Source: Flavobacterium zhairuonense
GTDB lineage: Bacteria; Bacteroidota; Bacteroidia; Flavobacteriales; Flavobacteriaceae
DNA length: 64,000 nucleotides
Direction of reading: 5' to 3'
NCBI RefSeq assembly: GCF_004352915.1
Contig: NZ_SJSY01000066.1
Coordinates: 62,001 to 126,000, forward strand
The notes under the pieces were generated by a model. The model made no database searches, was not told the origin of the DNA, and saw only the letters and a list, made by a program, of their open reading frames with translations. Shown one piece after another: positions 25,838-35,068 of this stretch. How positions within the stretch are numbered: position 1 is the stretch's first letter; each line of letters starts with the position of its first letter. The position numbers and the translations under genes were made by a program.

Positions 25838-26668
25838 TTAAGAAATCATCATTTGATGAATAATTTCTTTTGACAATTTTAAGTGATCTTCGCAATAATC
25901 TTTCCAGGCTAATTCCATTTCTCTCAAATCATATTTGGCTACAATAGTTGCATACGATTGTAGTTTACCGTTGACTGTCGGATACCCGATAACATAAATT
26001 ACCTGCGCTAATTCAAGCGCCAGTTCAATATCGTGAGTTGAAAATATAACCGTATTATACTCAGATGTATTTCCTAATAACTTGAACGCTTTTTTTACTT
26101 CCTGAATATTCCCAACATCAAGACCTGAAAATGGCTCGTCTAAAACGATAAACTGGTCAGACGAAAACAACTGTTCAATAATTGCGGTTCTTTGTCTTTG
26201 TCCACCCGAAAGTTCATTAGGATATTTGTCTGCACAATTTGTTAAACCCCATTCTTCCAGATACTGATTTATTTTTTGTTCTTTTTCAGTATTCGAAAGT
26301 TTGGTTTTTCTTAAAGAAAATTTAAGTGCTTCCCTTACTGTTTTATGTCTGAACAAAGTATATTTCTGATCAACAAAACCAATGTCTCCTTCTTTTATAG
26401 ATTTAGCTGTATTAGGTTCTGGGTTTTCAAAATCTTTGATTAAAATTTTTCCTGAACTTGCGGGAACTAAGCCTGTCAATGCTTTGAAAAATGTAGATTT
26501 TCCTCTTCCGGAACGTCCTACAAAAGCCATTACCTGCCCTGTACAATCACGTTCCTGATGCACCACGTCTTTTTCTATAATATTAATATCCTTAATAATA
26601 ACATTATCATCATAGGCAACGCTTAGGTTTTCAATATATAAAAGCGTTTCTTTAAATTCGTGTTTCAT
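25838..26668 (-). CDS. ABC transporter ATPase, SsuB/TauB/nitrate type
   Basis: A 276-residue ATP-binding subunit. MAFVGRSGRGKSTF gives Walker A (51-58), NELSGGQRQRTA the signature (LSGGQ 153-157), and QFIVLDEPFSGLD Walker B (173-178) and D-loop. The H-loop is FSTHDIELAL. It starts 2 nt after the permease ends and belongs to the family that energises uptake of taurine, sulfonates, nitrate or thiamine precursors. Its membrane partner is the permease just upstream and its binding protein is the OmpA fusion. Substrate unknown. Confidence 0.9.
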   Translation of the reverse strand: MKHEFKETLLYIENLSVAYDDNVIIKDINIIEKDVVHQERDCTGQVMAFVGRSGRGKSTFFKALTGLVPASSGKILIKDFENPEPNTAKSIKEGDIGFVDQKYTLFRHKTVREALKFSLRKTKLSNTEKEQKINQYLEEWGLTNCADKYPNELSGGQRQRTAIIEQLFSSDQFIVLDEPFSGLDVGNIQEVKKAFKLLGNTSEYNTVIFSTHDIELALELAQVIYVIGYPTVNGKLQSYATIVAKYDLREMELAWKDYCEDHLKLSKEIIHQMMIS

Positions 26669-26670
26669 AA

Positions 26671-27441
26671 TTATATTTTTGAATATCTAAATACAGCTTT
26701 TCTTAAGAAATTTATTCCTGCATCTAAGCCAAGACCTATTAATAAAATGATAATTTGAAGGGCAATAATTCGTCCTGTATTCATAAACTTATCTGAGTTT
26801 TTTATTAAAAACCCTAATCCTCCAGAAGCCACAACAATTGACTCAACTGTTACAAGCATCATCCAGGTAATTGCAAGATTCTGTCTGATAACATCTATTA
26901 CATAATCAACTCTACCTAAAATAATAACTTGCCAAAGCACTTCTAATCTTGTACATTTTAGCATTTTGGCATGATCAAATTCTTCTTGCGGAATGTCTTT
27001 TATTACTGCAATCAAAGATGTCGTCAAAAATGTGGTTAAAAAAATTACCAAAATCCAAACCTGCATTGTTCTTGCTTCATGAACAACCATTGTGATATAA
27101 AATGAAAGTCCGGTAAATGGCAGGAATCTAAATTTTGTAACAAATTCAGAAATTGATTTTAATAGCGGAATTGGCCATGTGTATGCAAAAAGCAAAGAAA
27201 TTATGGTCGCTAAAAAAATCGAAATAAAACATAATGACAATGAATTGAAAATATGTACTACTAAACCTTCTCTGTACAATTCCTGAAAACCTGTCAAAAC
27301 CTGAGAAGGGGAAGGAAAAAGATGTTTTTCTCCTGCAGTTGATACAAACCAAATAATAATCAAAAGCACTAACCAACCTGTTAAAATAAGGGTTTTGTTC
27401 AGCTTTGATATTTTTTCAAAGGGCGTTAAAAATTTTATCAT
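26671..27441 (-). CDS. ABC permease, SsuC/TauC/nitrate type
   Basis: A 256-residue protein with six predicted helices of the BPD_transp_1 family; the EAA-type coupling loop lies near IPQEEFDHAKMLKCTRLEVLW. TM1 begins at about residue 17 (LILTGWLVLLIIIWF). It pairs with the ATPase 2 nt downstream. Its start is 45 nt after the solute-binding gene, with a hairpin (27452-27477) in that gap, which may reduce expression of the downstream genes relative to the binding protein. Confidence 0.88.
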   Translation of the reverse strand: MIKFLTPFEKISKLNKTLILTGWLVLLIIIWFVSTAGEKHLFPSPSQVLTGFQELYREGLVVHIFNSLSLCFISIFLATIISLLFAYTWPIPLLKSISEFVTKFRFLPFTGLSFYITMVVHEARTMQVWILVIFLTTFLTTSLIAVIKDIPQEEFDHAKMLKCTRLEVLWQVIILGRVDYVIDVIRQNLAITWMMLVTVESIVVASGGLGFLIKNSDKFMNTGRIIALQIIILLIGLGLDAGINFLRKAVFRYSKI

Positions 27442-27451
27442 ATTTATTGTA

Positions 27452-27477
27452 AAAGGCTATCCGTTAAGATAGCCTTT
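27452..27477 (-). promoter_or_regulatory. Intercistronic hairpin after the binding-protein gene
   Basis: AAAGGCTATC (27452-27461) pairs perfectly with 27468-27477 across a 6-nt loop, then TTTTAC on the minus strand. It is a likely weak terminator or 3'-end stabiliser that leaves more message for the binding protein than for the permease and ATPase. Confidence 0.65.
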
Positions 27478-27486
27478 AATTAATTT

Positions 27487-29301
27487 TTATTTTAATAGAG
27501 TGATTACAACACGTCTGTTTAATGCTTTTCCAGAAGCTGTGTTATTGTCTCCAACCGGATCATTTTGACCTTTTCCGTCAACTAACTGGAAACGATTTGC
27601 AGGAATTCCTTTTTGTTTTAAGTAATCTACAACTGCCTGAGCTCTGCTTTTTGACAATGCTAAGTTAGCATCTGCATTTCCAACATTATCTGTGTGTCCA
27701 ACAACAGTTAACTTTGTGTTTTCAGCTTGCACTAATAAGTTGTAAATTTTCTCCACTTCTTTACTAGATGTATTTGAAATTTCAGCACTTCCTGTGTTAA
27801 AGTTAATTTTCCATTCTCCAGAAGCTACCACTTCTTTTGCCTCATTAGTGTAGTCTGCTTTATCAGCCGAAGTTGATTCGATATCATTAATATTTTTAAG
27901 GAAAAATAAATTTACCGCTTGCTCATAAGGAACAACAGCTCCAACATTTTCATTAAATCCAAATGGATTCAATTCTGTCAAATAACTTGAAACCTGATTA
28001 TAAACTGATTTGTATCTGTTTACACCATCAGATAAACCATAATATTGCATTGCGTCAGCATAATTAAATACTTTTGAACCTCCCATATTATAGGTCAATC
28101 CGCCTTTTGTTCCTTGTTGTCCTTTAAACATTTTGTACCAATATTCAGGAGTTTCAAGTTTATATGTTGCAGCAACTGCTTCTGAAGCTCTTACTTTCCA
28201 ATCTTCATAATTTTTCATTTGATTTGAAGCTGTCAATGCCGACTTCAAAATATTTGAAACTATGTTCGGGTTTTTCTCTGCCCATTCTTTCACACCAATA
28301 ATAGTAGTTGGCATTTGGTTGTTAAATTCTTTTGTAGAAACAATATCAATGAAACCAGTCAATTTATCAAAAACCGTTTTATCTCCAGGTGTCCATGTAG
28401 CACAACCGTCAATCTTTCTATTAACAGATTTACCTGTTAATTTCCCGTTTACTACTTCTTTCAAAGTAACAGTCCATCCTGTTGTTTGAGATTTGATTAA
28501 TTCCTCTGCCGATTTGATATAATCATCATTTTCTGATGGATAAATATTTACTGCTTCAGCGTCATACGTTGTTGGATCAGGGTTTACTTTTAAACCGTTA
28601 GCAAAACAATAGTTTACAGTAGTTACCCAGTCACCATCTCCAAGTACTGCAGAAATAACAGAACCTTTCATAGATTTTGGATCTGATTTCCAGCTTGGTG
28701 GCCCGATTAATTTATCTTCTCCGTAACTCATACCAACAGCTCCCATTACCTGTAAGTGGTACTTATCTTTTCCGTATTTTTCGTCAAGAGATTTCTGAAC
28801 AGAACTAATATAAAATGGTGCTCCATCACCCATAATGATTACAGCAAAAACACTTTTTTCTGAAGATGGAAAAGCTTCACCTTTATCAAATTCTTCAATA
28901 AATTTCATTTGCATATTACGCAATTCTGAAAGCCAGTCCTGACGGATAATTTCAAGATTTACTCCATTTTTTTCCATCAAGGATCCTTTTGTTGTTTTTG
29001 GACCACCATTAGCAACAATAAATCCAGATTGCGCATTCCATGCATAAGCACCAATTCTCACTAAAGGTTGATTTGAAACTTCAGTAGAAATTTCAGTTGA
29101 TGGAAGTTCTATTTTTGCTGCATTAGTAACATTATTAACATCCGTCTGATTCAAATCAATTCCGTTTAATTGTTTTGAAACAGCTGTCTTAATTCCTGGT
29201 GAAATATAATAAACACCTCCTAGAATTATTCCAATTCCAGCAATAACTATTAATAACTCTGAAAGCGTTGTAAGCTTTTCAGTTCTTAAAATTTTTCCCA
29301 T
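27487..29301 (-). CDS. Membrane-anchored solute-binding protein fused to an OmpA domain
   Basis: A 604-residue protein. Residues 14-33 form one membrane helix (uncleaved anchor; no lipobox). Residues about 70-450 resemble an NMT1/SsuA-type periplasmic binding protein, with VRIGAYAWNAQSGF and later TTIIGVKEWAEKNPN. Residues about 495-604 are an OmpA peptidoglycan-binding domain: INFNTGSAEISNTSS, LTVVGHTDNVGNADANLALS, SRAQAVVDYL and NRRVVITLL. The fusion would hold the receptor between the inner membrane and the cell wall. It lies 28 nt downstream of the coiled-coil membrane gene. Ligand unknown. Confidence 0.85.
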   Translation of the reverse strand: MGKILRTEKLTTLSELLIVIAGIGIILGGVYYISPGIKTAVSKQLNGIDLNQTDVNNVTNAAKIELPSTEISTEVSNQPLVRIGAYAWNAQSGFIVANGGPKTTKGSLMEKNGVNLEIIRQDWLSELRNMQMKFIEEFDKGEAFPSSEKSVFAVIIMGDGAPFYISSVQKSLDEKYGKDKYHLQVMGAVGMSYGEDKLIGPPSWKSDPKSMKGSVISAVLGDGDWVTTVNYCFANGLKVNPDPTTYDAEAVNIYPSENDDYIKSAEELIKSQTTGWTVTLKEVVNGKLTGKSVNRKIDGCATWTPGDKTVFDKLTGFIDIVSTKEFNNQMPTTIIGVKEWAEKNPNIVSNILKSALTASNQMKNYEDWKVRASEAVAATYKLETPEYWYKMFKGQQGTKGGLTYNMGGSKVFNYADAMQYYGLSDGVNRYKSVYNQVSSYLTELNPFGFNENVGAVVPYEQAVNLFFLKNINDIESTSADKADYTNEAKEVVASGEWKINFNTGSAEISNTSSKEVEKIYNLLVQAENTKLTVVGHTDNVGNADANLALSKSRAQAVVDYLKQKGIPANRFQLVDGKGQNDPVGDNNTASGKALNRRVVITLLK

Positions 29302-29329
29302 TTTTATTTATAAAATTAAAATTATTGTA

Positions 29330-30451
29330 TTAAAAAATATCTCCAAAACCACCACTGGACAATTTATCCTCTTTGGTCATTTTATAATTTGGACTCGTAT
29401 ACTTTGTAGAGTCCGGAATTGTATTGTCTCCGGTTTTGATTTCATCTGCCAAAGAATCTAATCTCGAATAAAGCTCATCATTATCAACTGAATATTTAGA
29501 AGTCAACGCGTCAATGTCAATTAAGTTTTCCGAAGTCTTAGCAATATCCTGAGCAATTGTAGAAGTTACCACTTCCAGAGCATACTCTAATTCCCAGTCT
29601 TTAGTAAACAACATCGCACTTTTTGCGCTTTCAGTTGCCTCTTTAGCATTTCTTGCAAATTCATACTCTTTCTGAAGCATCTTAACTGTTACATCAAAAT
29701 CTGCAATTTTAATGTCGATCGCAGTACCCGCCAAAGTCAGTTTACGATCCATTTTACCTAAAACATTCGCACGAACTCCATATTTCTGAATGAAACTTTT
29801 ACTTTGTTCATACTGGGTTGAAACTCTTTGAGAATCACTTAACTTTCTAGCTAATTCACTTTGTAGGGCTACATATTCATCCGTATCTTTAGCTGCAGCG
29901 CCATTGATTCTAACCATTTCGTCCATGGCAGATTTCAATTTTTCTGATTGACGTTGTAAACTCAAGACATCTTCCTGGAATCCCTTAGCTTCCTTTTCAG
30001 ATTTATTCGCTTCAATTTCCATTTCATTTTTAAGACCTTTAAGCTTGGCTTTTGTATTCTTAAAAACTTCACGGTTTTTTATCATTTTTTGTTTTTGTTC
30101 TTCTAATTCATTAAAAGGATTGTTTTGTATCAATGCTTTATGAATGTTTTTAGTTGCAAAACGAAGTCCTTTCATAATAACAGGCGCCATCAAAACCAAA
30201 AAAACTAAAAATACTCCGGTTGCAGATAAGGCAATCGCCTGACCTAGCATTGTAAATAATGGCGGAATAATGTAAGTCCAGATTAAGTAACCTCCAACTC
30301 CCAATAAACCAAGTGCTAAAGCCAAAAATAAAGACTTTTCTCCTTTTTTTAATGCCCCGGATTTTAAAGCAATTTCACCTTTTGATTCGTCAAAATGTTT
30401 AAGAATTGGCAATGTTAAAAGAGTACTTCTTTCTTGTTCGAATTTGTCCAT
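29330..30451 (-). CDS. Unknown two-helix membrane protein with long coiled coil
   Basis: A 373-residue protein. After ~40 polar residues come two membrane helices (about 42-62 and 72-95, LFLALALGLLGVGGYLIWTY and ALSATGVFLVFLVLMAPVIM) and then about 200 residues of coiled coil, rich in Lys, Glu, Ala and Gln, with a cytosolic-looking tail. No catalytic motif. It may anchor a cytosolic complex to the membrane, for example the AAA+ ATPase (inference). It starts 2 nt after the 224-residue gene ends, so translation is coupled. The pattern resembles PspA, XpaC or TelA-like helpers in shape only. Confidence 0.6.
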   Translation of the reverse strand: MDKFEQERSTLLTLPILKHFDESKGEIALKSGALKKGEKSLFLALALGLLGVGGYLIWTYIIPPLFTMLGQAIALSATGVFLVFLVLMAPVIMKGLRFATKNIHKALIQNNPFNELEEQKQKMIKNREVFKNTKAKLKGLKNEMEIEANKSEKEAKGFQEDVLSLQRQSEKLKSAMDEMVRINGAAAKDTDEYVALQSELARKLSDSQRVSTQYEQSKSFIQKYGVRANVLGKMDRKLTLAGTAIDIKIADFDVTVKMLQKEYEFARNAKEATESAKSAMLFTKDWELEYALEVVTSTIAQDIAKTSENLIDIDALTSKYSVDNDELYSRLDSLADEIKTGDNTIPDSTKYTSPNYKMTKEDKLSSGGFGDIF

Positions 30452-30453
30452 TA

Positions 30454-31128
30454 TTATAAATATTGATTGATTCCTGTTATTACAGTATTGATTGAACTTA
30501 ATATTTTTTGTTTTGCCAAATCGTTGGCTTCCATTTTTAATTGAATCTCTGAAAGTTGTTCTCTATTTACTGGATCAATTTTTTGAAGTTCAAGTTTTTT
30601 AGCTTCTAACTCTTTTTGAAGTTCTACAATTTTGGCTTCTAAATCTGAAATGCTTTTAGATAAATTATATTTCTCTTTAGTAATACTGTTATCCAATTCC
30701 GCTTTTTTTGTTTTACCAATTGCGTCATATTTAGCGTAAACCTTTTCAATCTCAGTTATATAAAAGCTTCCCTTTTGCAAAAGAAATTCTTTATTCAAAT
30801 CAGATTTTAAAGATTTACCCATCGTAAAAGCCATCTGATAACTTTGAGGATTAGTAACTCCAACTGCCAAAACAGATTTATAAAGTTCAAAGAAATCAAA
30901 ACCTTCTACATTCAAAGATTCAAAACCTTTGTCATATACTTGCAAGATTTCATTTAGAAAGGGATTTGTTAACGAATTAGTTGCAGATGATTCTCCTGCA
31001 TGATCTGGAAATTTACTATTTGTTGGTGATAAAATGGGAGCTGATTGTTTAATTTCCGCTTTATCCTCCGAATTATTAGCCTCATCATTTATGAATAGAC
31101 TTTTCCAATTAAAACTTTCTTTTGCCAT
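30454..31128 (-). CDS. Unknown soluble coiled-coil protein, first gene of the operon
   Basis: A 224-residue protein with ATG start at 31128 and no signal or membrane helix. Residues 1-50 are low-complexity, 60-135 a mixed helical domain (FDFFELYKSVLAVGVTNPQS), and 140-224 a coiled coil with regular Glu/Lys heptads (LEAKIVELQKELEAKKLELQ). It heads the six-gene operon after a 255-nt gap with the atpG terminator. No motif I recognise. It may form a complex with the coiled-coil membrane protein encoded 2 nt downstream. Confidence 0.6.
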   Translation of the reverse strand: MAKESFNWKSLFINDEANNSEDKAEIKQSAPILSPTNSKFPDHAGESSATNSLTNPFLNEILQVYDKGFESLNVEGFDFFELYKSVLAVGVTNPQSYQMAFTMGKSLKSDLNKEFLLQKGSFYITEIEKVYAKYDAIGKTKKAELDNSITKEKYNLSKSISDLEAKIVELQKELEAKKLELQKIDPVNREQLSEIQLKMEANDLAKQKILSSINTVITGINQYL

Positions 31129-31333
31129 TGTATTTAGTTAATCAATTATTTAATAACTTTTTGGTTGTTAAATGTTATACGAAGAAAGTGTTAAAAAGTT
31201 ACTAATTTTAAAGCTATAAATATATACTTTTTTAAAAATAAATCGTAACTATTTAATTACCAAATCAGTTTATTCGTATAATTTTTTAAAAAATTACATC
31301 AACTTGGTCAAATCAAATAAGTATATACAAAAA

Positions 31334-31363
31334 AAAGAGCCAATATAAATTGGCTCTTTCATT
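31334..31363 (-). terminator. Terminator of the atp operon
   Basis: AAAGAGCCAA (31334-31343) pairs perfectly with 31350-31359. It lies about 25 nt after the atpG stop on minus and is followed on minus by a T-run (from the A-run at 31331). Confidence 0.88.
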
Positions 31364-31383
31364 TTTCATTAACTGAAATATTT

Positions 31384-32244
31384 TTATCCGTTCAATGCCT
31401 CAGCACCACCAACAATCTCTAAGATCTCGTTAGTAATAGCCGCTTGACGCGCTTTGTTATAAGTCAATTTCAATTGGTTTCTCAATGCAGTTGCGTTGTC
31501 AGTTGCTTTGTGCATAGCTGTCATACGTGCTCCATGTTCTGAAGCAAATGAATCGCGAATACCTTTGTATAATTGCGTTTTTAACGATTTTGGAATCAAA
31601 GTCAATACAATTTCTTCTTTTGAAGGCTCGAAAATATAATCTCCAGTAGTAGTTGCTGCATCAGATTTAATTGGAGCTAACGGTAAAAATTGCTCTGTCT
31701 GAACAATTTGAGTCGCAGCATTTTTAAACTGATTGTAAATCAATTCGATTCTGTCATATTCTCCAGATAAGAATTTTTGAGTCAAATTATCAGCAATTCC
31801 AGCAACATTTTCGAAAGTCAAATGATCAAAAATTGCATTATGATGTCCGTGAACTTTAAATGTTTTAGACAAAACGTCGTTTCCTTTTTTCCCAATAGGA
31901 AAAACATCAACTTGTTTTCCTGCATAAAATTCAGAACGGTTTTTAACCTCTTTAATAATATTCGAATTGAATGCACCACACAAACCTCTATTAGAAGTAA
32001 TTGCTACAAGCAATACTTTTTTCACTTCACGTTGAGTTGTGTAATCTCCTCCAACTTCACCATCAAGTGTAGCTGAAAGATTTTGCAATAATTCCGTTAA
32101 TTTCTCGGCATAAGGGCGCATTGCAGTGATTGCATCTTGTGCTTTCTTAAGCTTTGCTGCAGAAACCATTTTCATAGCCGATGTAATCTGCATCGTCGAT
32201 GAAACGGAAGTAATTCTATTACGGATTTCCTTTAAATTTGCCAT
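31384..32244 (-). CDS. atpG: ATP synthase gamma subunit
   Basis: Central-shaft subunit of F1. The N-terminal MANLKEIRNRITSVSSTMQITSAMKMVSAAKL and the C-terminal ASEHGARMTAMHKATDNATAL with ARQAAITNEILEIVGGAEAL are the gamma signatures (the two helices of the rotating coiled coil). 286 residues, usual length. ATG start. Last gene of the atpBEFHAG operon; a 90-nt gap with an AT-rich inverted repeat separates it from atpA. atpD and atpC are not in this window, as is normal for Bacteroidota, where they form a second unit. Confidence 0.96.
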   Translation of the reverse strand: MANLKEIRNRITSVSSTMQITSAMKMVSAAKLKKAQDAITAMRPYAEKLTELLQNLSATLDGEVGGDYTTQREVKKVLLVAITSNRGLCGAFNSNIIKEVKNRSEFYAGKQVDVFPIGKKGNDVLSKTFKVHGHHNAIFDHLTFENVAGIADNLTQKFLSGEYDRIELIYNQFKNAATQIVQTEQFLPLAPIKSDAATTTGDYIFEPSKEEIVLTLIPKSLKTQLYKGIRDSFASEHGARMTAMHKATDNATALRNQLKLTYNKARQAAITNEILEIVGGAEALNG

Positions 32245-32273
32245 CTATTAATTAGAAAATGTGACAATTTGAA

Positions 32274-32320
32274 AATTAGATAATTAGAAAAATGTGAAAC
32301 CATTCTCTAATTATCTAATT
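32274..32320. repeat. AT-rich inverted repeat between atpA and atpG
   Basis: AATTAGATAATTAGA (32274-32288) pairs perfectly with 32306-32320. Further AATTATCTAATTA copies follow at about 32324-32337. Similar sequence recurs at 41180-41200, so this looks like a dispersed Flavobacterium repeat. Confidence 0.7.
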
Positions 32321-32334
32321 AACGAATTATCTAA

Positions 32335-33912
32335 TTAGTTATATTTTGCTGAAACTTCTTTTGCTGCTTTTTCGATAACATCTGTAATGTTGTCATCAAA
32401 TTTACCAGCTTTCAAAGCGTTAAGCGTATCTTTATGTTTACTGTTCATGTAAGCTAAGAAATCAGCTTCGAATTCTTTTACTTTATTTACAGGAACACTT
32501 TTCAATAAGTTTTTAGATCCAGCGTAAATAATAGCAACTTGGTTTTCAACAGGATAAGGATCATTTAAACCTTGTTTCAAGATTTCAACGTTTCTTTTTC
32601 CTTTTTCAATTACGTTTAAAGTAACTGAATCCAAGTCAGAACCAAATTTAGCGAAAGCTTCTAATTCACGGAATTGAGCTTGGTCTAATTTTAAAGTTCC
32701 AGAAACTTTTTTCATTGATTTAATTTGCGCATTACCTCCAACACGAGATACAGAGATACCTACGTTGATAGCAGGACGAACCCCAGAGTTGAACAAATCT
32801 CCATCAAGGAAAATCTGACCATCTGTAATAGAGATTACGTTTGTTGGGATATATGCAGAAACGTCACCAGCTTGAGTTTCGATAATTGGTAAAGCAGTTA
32901 ATGAACCACCACCTTTTACGATAGATTTGATAGAATCTGGTAAATCGTTCATGTTTTTAGCGATACCATCATCAGCGATTACTTTACAAGCACGCTCTAA
33001 TAAACGAGAGTGTAAGTAGAAAACGTCTCCAGGATAAGCCTCACGTCCCGGTGGTCTTCTTAATAAAAGAGAAACCTCACGGTAAGCAACAGCTTGTTTA
33101 GATAAATCATCATAAACGATAAGAGCTGGACGACCAGAATCTCTGAAATACTCTCCAATTGCAGCACCAGCGAATGGAGCGTAAACTTGCATTGGAGCTG
33201 GATCAGAAGCATTAGCAGCAACGATAACTGTATAAGCCATTGCTCCTTTTTCTTCTAACATTTTAGCGATTCCTGCTACAGTTGAAGCTTTTTGTCCAAT
33301 TGCAACATATATACAGAATACAGGTTTTCCTGCATCATAAAATTCTTTTTGGTTCAAGATTGTATCGATACAAACAGTTGATTTACCTGTTTGACGGTCA
33401 CCGATTACAAGCTCACGCTGTCCACGACCAACTGGGATCATTGCATCAACTGCTTTTACTCCTGTTTGTAATGGCTCAGTTACTGGCTGACGGAAAATAA
33501 CTCCTGGCGCTTTTCTTTCTAAAGGCATTTCGTATAAGTCTCCACCGATTGGCCCTTTTCCATCAATTGGAAAACCAAGAGTGTTAACTACACGTCCTAC
33601 CATTTGTTCACCTACTTTAAGAGAAGCAATACGTTGAGTTCTTTTTGCTGTAGATCCTTCTTTAATTCCTGTTGATGGTCCTAATAATACAACCCCAACA
33701 TTATCCTCCTCAAGATTCAATACGATACCTTCCATACCGTTATCAAATTCTACTAACTCACCATATTGAACATTAGATAGCCCGTAAACACGAGCAATAC
33801 CATCTCCAACTTGAAGTACTGATCCTACTTCCTCTAGCGTAGCACCAGATTCAAAACCTTCTACTTGCTTTCTTAATATTGCTGAAATTTCAGCAGGTTT
33901 GATTTCCGCCAT
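32335..33912 (-). CDS. atpA: ATP synthase alpha subunit
   Basis: Non-catalytic nucleotide-binding subunit of F1, 525 residues. [16 protein letters not shown] is the P-loop (171-178), with [20 protein letters not shown] and SISDGQIF-type [16 protein letters not shown] further on, and the alpha-subunit N-terminal beta barrel before. ATG start, 37 nt after atpH. Three alpha subunits alternate with beta in the hexamer. The gap after it (90 nt) carries an inverted repeat. Nothing unusual in the coding region. Confidence 0.97.
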   Translation of the reverse strand: MAEIKPAEISAILRKQVEGFESGATLEEVGSVLQVGDGIARVYGLSNVQYGELVEFDNGMEGIVLNLEEDNVGVVLLGPSTGIKEGSTAKRTQRIASLKVGEQMVGRVVNTLGFPIDGKGPIGGDLYEMPLERKAPGVIFRQPVTEPLQTGVKAVDAMIPVGRGQRELVIGDRQTGKSTVCIDTILNQKEFYDAGKPVFCIYVAIGQKASTVAGIAKMLEEKGAMAYTVIVAANASDPAPMQVYAPFAGAAIGEYFRDSGRPALIVYDDLSKQAVAYREVSLLLRRPPGREAYPGDVFYLHSRLLERACKVIADDGIAKNMNDLPDSIKSIVKGGGSLTALPIIETQAGDVSAYIPTNVISITDGQIFLDGDLFNSGVRPAINVGISVSRVGGNAQIKSMKKVSGTLKLDQAQFRELEAFAKFGSDLDSVTLNVIEKGKRNVEILKQGLNDPYPVENQVAIIYAGSKNLLKSVPVNKVKEFEADFLAYMNSKHKDTLNALKAGKFDDNITDVIEKAAKEVSAKYN

Positions 33913-33949
33913 CTTAATTTATAATTTAGACACTTTTTGTGTTATAAAA

Positions 33950-34483
33950 CTAATTACTTAACTCTCTTTTTAATACTTGTAATCTGTTTGCAACAGAAGC
34001 GTTGTATTGATTATCACCTATTCTTAAAATAAATCCACCAATGATTGAAGGATCTACTACATTTTCAATTGTTATTTTTTTATCTGATAAAGTTGCAATT
34101 TTAGCCAAAACTTTAGCTTCTAAAGCAGCGTCCATAGGAATTGCTGTTGTCACTTTTGCAACTTCAACACCATTGCTTTCATCATATACTTTAGTATACT
34201 CTACAGCAATTGCATTTAAAATTTCAAATCTTTTATTTTCGAATAATAATTGGAATAACCCTTTAGTTACACCATTTACATTTGCGAAAACTTCTAAAAG
34301 AGCACTTTGCTTAACTTCAACTGTCGTTGTTGGGTTTTGAATAAACGTACTCAATTCTGTATTTGTCTCAATTGCATTTGCAATTGATTTCATATCGTTA
34401 TTTACAGCTTCGGCAACACCTTTAGAGTTTGCTAAGTCCAGAATTGCTTTTGCATAACGAATTGCTGCTCTTGTACCTGCCAT
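33950..34483 (-). CDS. atpH: ATP synthase delta subunit
   Basis: Peripheral-stalk OSCP/delta subunit, 177 residues. AAIRYAKAILDLANSKG at the N-terminus and SIIGGFILRIGDNQYNASVANRL at the C-terminus are the delta signature. It joins the b-subunit stalk to the top of F1. Start is ATG at 34483, 4 nt after the atpF stop, implying coupling. Confidence 0.94.
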   Translation of the reverse strand: MAGTRAAIRYAKAILDLANSKGVAEAVNNDMKSIANAIETNTELSTFIQNPTTTVEVKQSALLEVFANVNGVTKGLFQLLFENKRFEILNAIAVEYTKVYDESNGVEVAKVTTAIPMDAALEAKVLAKIATLSDKKITIENVVDPSIIGGFILRIGDNQYNASVANRLQVLKRELSN

Positions 34484-34487
34484 AATC

Positions 34488-34988
34488 TTAGTTTAACTTT
34501 ACGTCACCTAACATTTTCTCAACTAATTTAGTTTGAGATTCTTTGTTAGATAATTCTTCTTTCAATAATTTCTCAGCGATGCTTAATGATAAAGTTGAAA
34601 CTTGAGATTTCAATTCAGCCATTGCAGCATTTTTTTCGCCCTCGATAGCCGCTTTAGCTTGCTCGATCATTTTTTGACCTTGTGCTTGTGCTTCGTTTTT
34701 AGAATCAGCGATCATTTTCTCTTTCATTTCACGAGCTTCTTTCAACATAGCATCACGTTCTGCACGAGCTTCGTTTAAGATTCTTTGATTATCAGCTTGA
34801 AGATTTTCCATTTCTTTTCTTGCATTTTCAGCAGAAAGTAATGCATCTTTAATTCCTTGCTCTCTATCATTTACTGCATCAAGAATAGGTTTCCAAGCAA
34901 ATTTTTTCAACAACAAAATTAATCCAACAAATATTAATACTTGCCAAAAGAACAAACCGAATTCGAACTGATTTATTAACTTTTCCAT
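34488..34988 (-). CDS. atpF: ATP synthase b subunit
   Basis: Peripheral-stalk subunit, 166 residues: one N-terminal membrane helix (FGLFFWQVLIFVGLILLLKK) then a long amphipathic coil rich in Ala, Glu, Lys and Gln (AENARKEMENLQADNQRILN). Only one b gene, so b is a homodimer. Start is ATG at 34988. It is preceded by a 129-nt gap that holds a strong hairpin (35069-35105), setting it apart from atpE. Confidence 0.94.
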   Translation of the reverse strand: MEKLINQFEFGLFFWQVLIFVGLILLLKKFAWKPILDAVNDREQGIKDALLSAENARKEMENLQADNQRILNEARAERDAMLKEAREMKEKMIADSKNEAQAQGQKMIEQAKAAIEGEKNAAMAELKSQVSTLSLSIAEKLLKEELSNKESQTKLVEKMLGDVKLN

Positions 34989-35068
34989 TATATAGAATTA
35001 TAAATTTTAAATTATATCTTTTAAATTGCAGTAAAAGGCAATTTTGTTTTTAATGTTTTAATTTTTTT

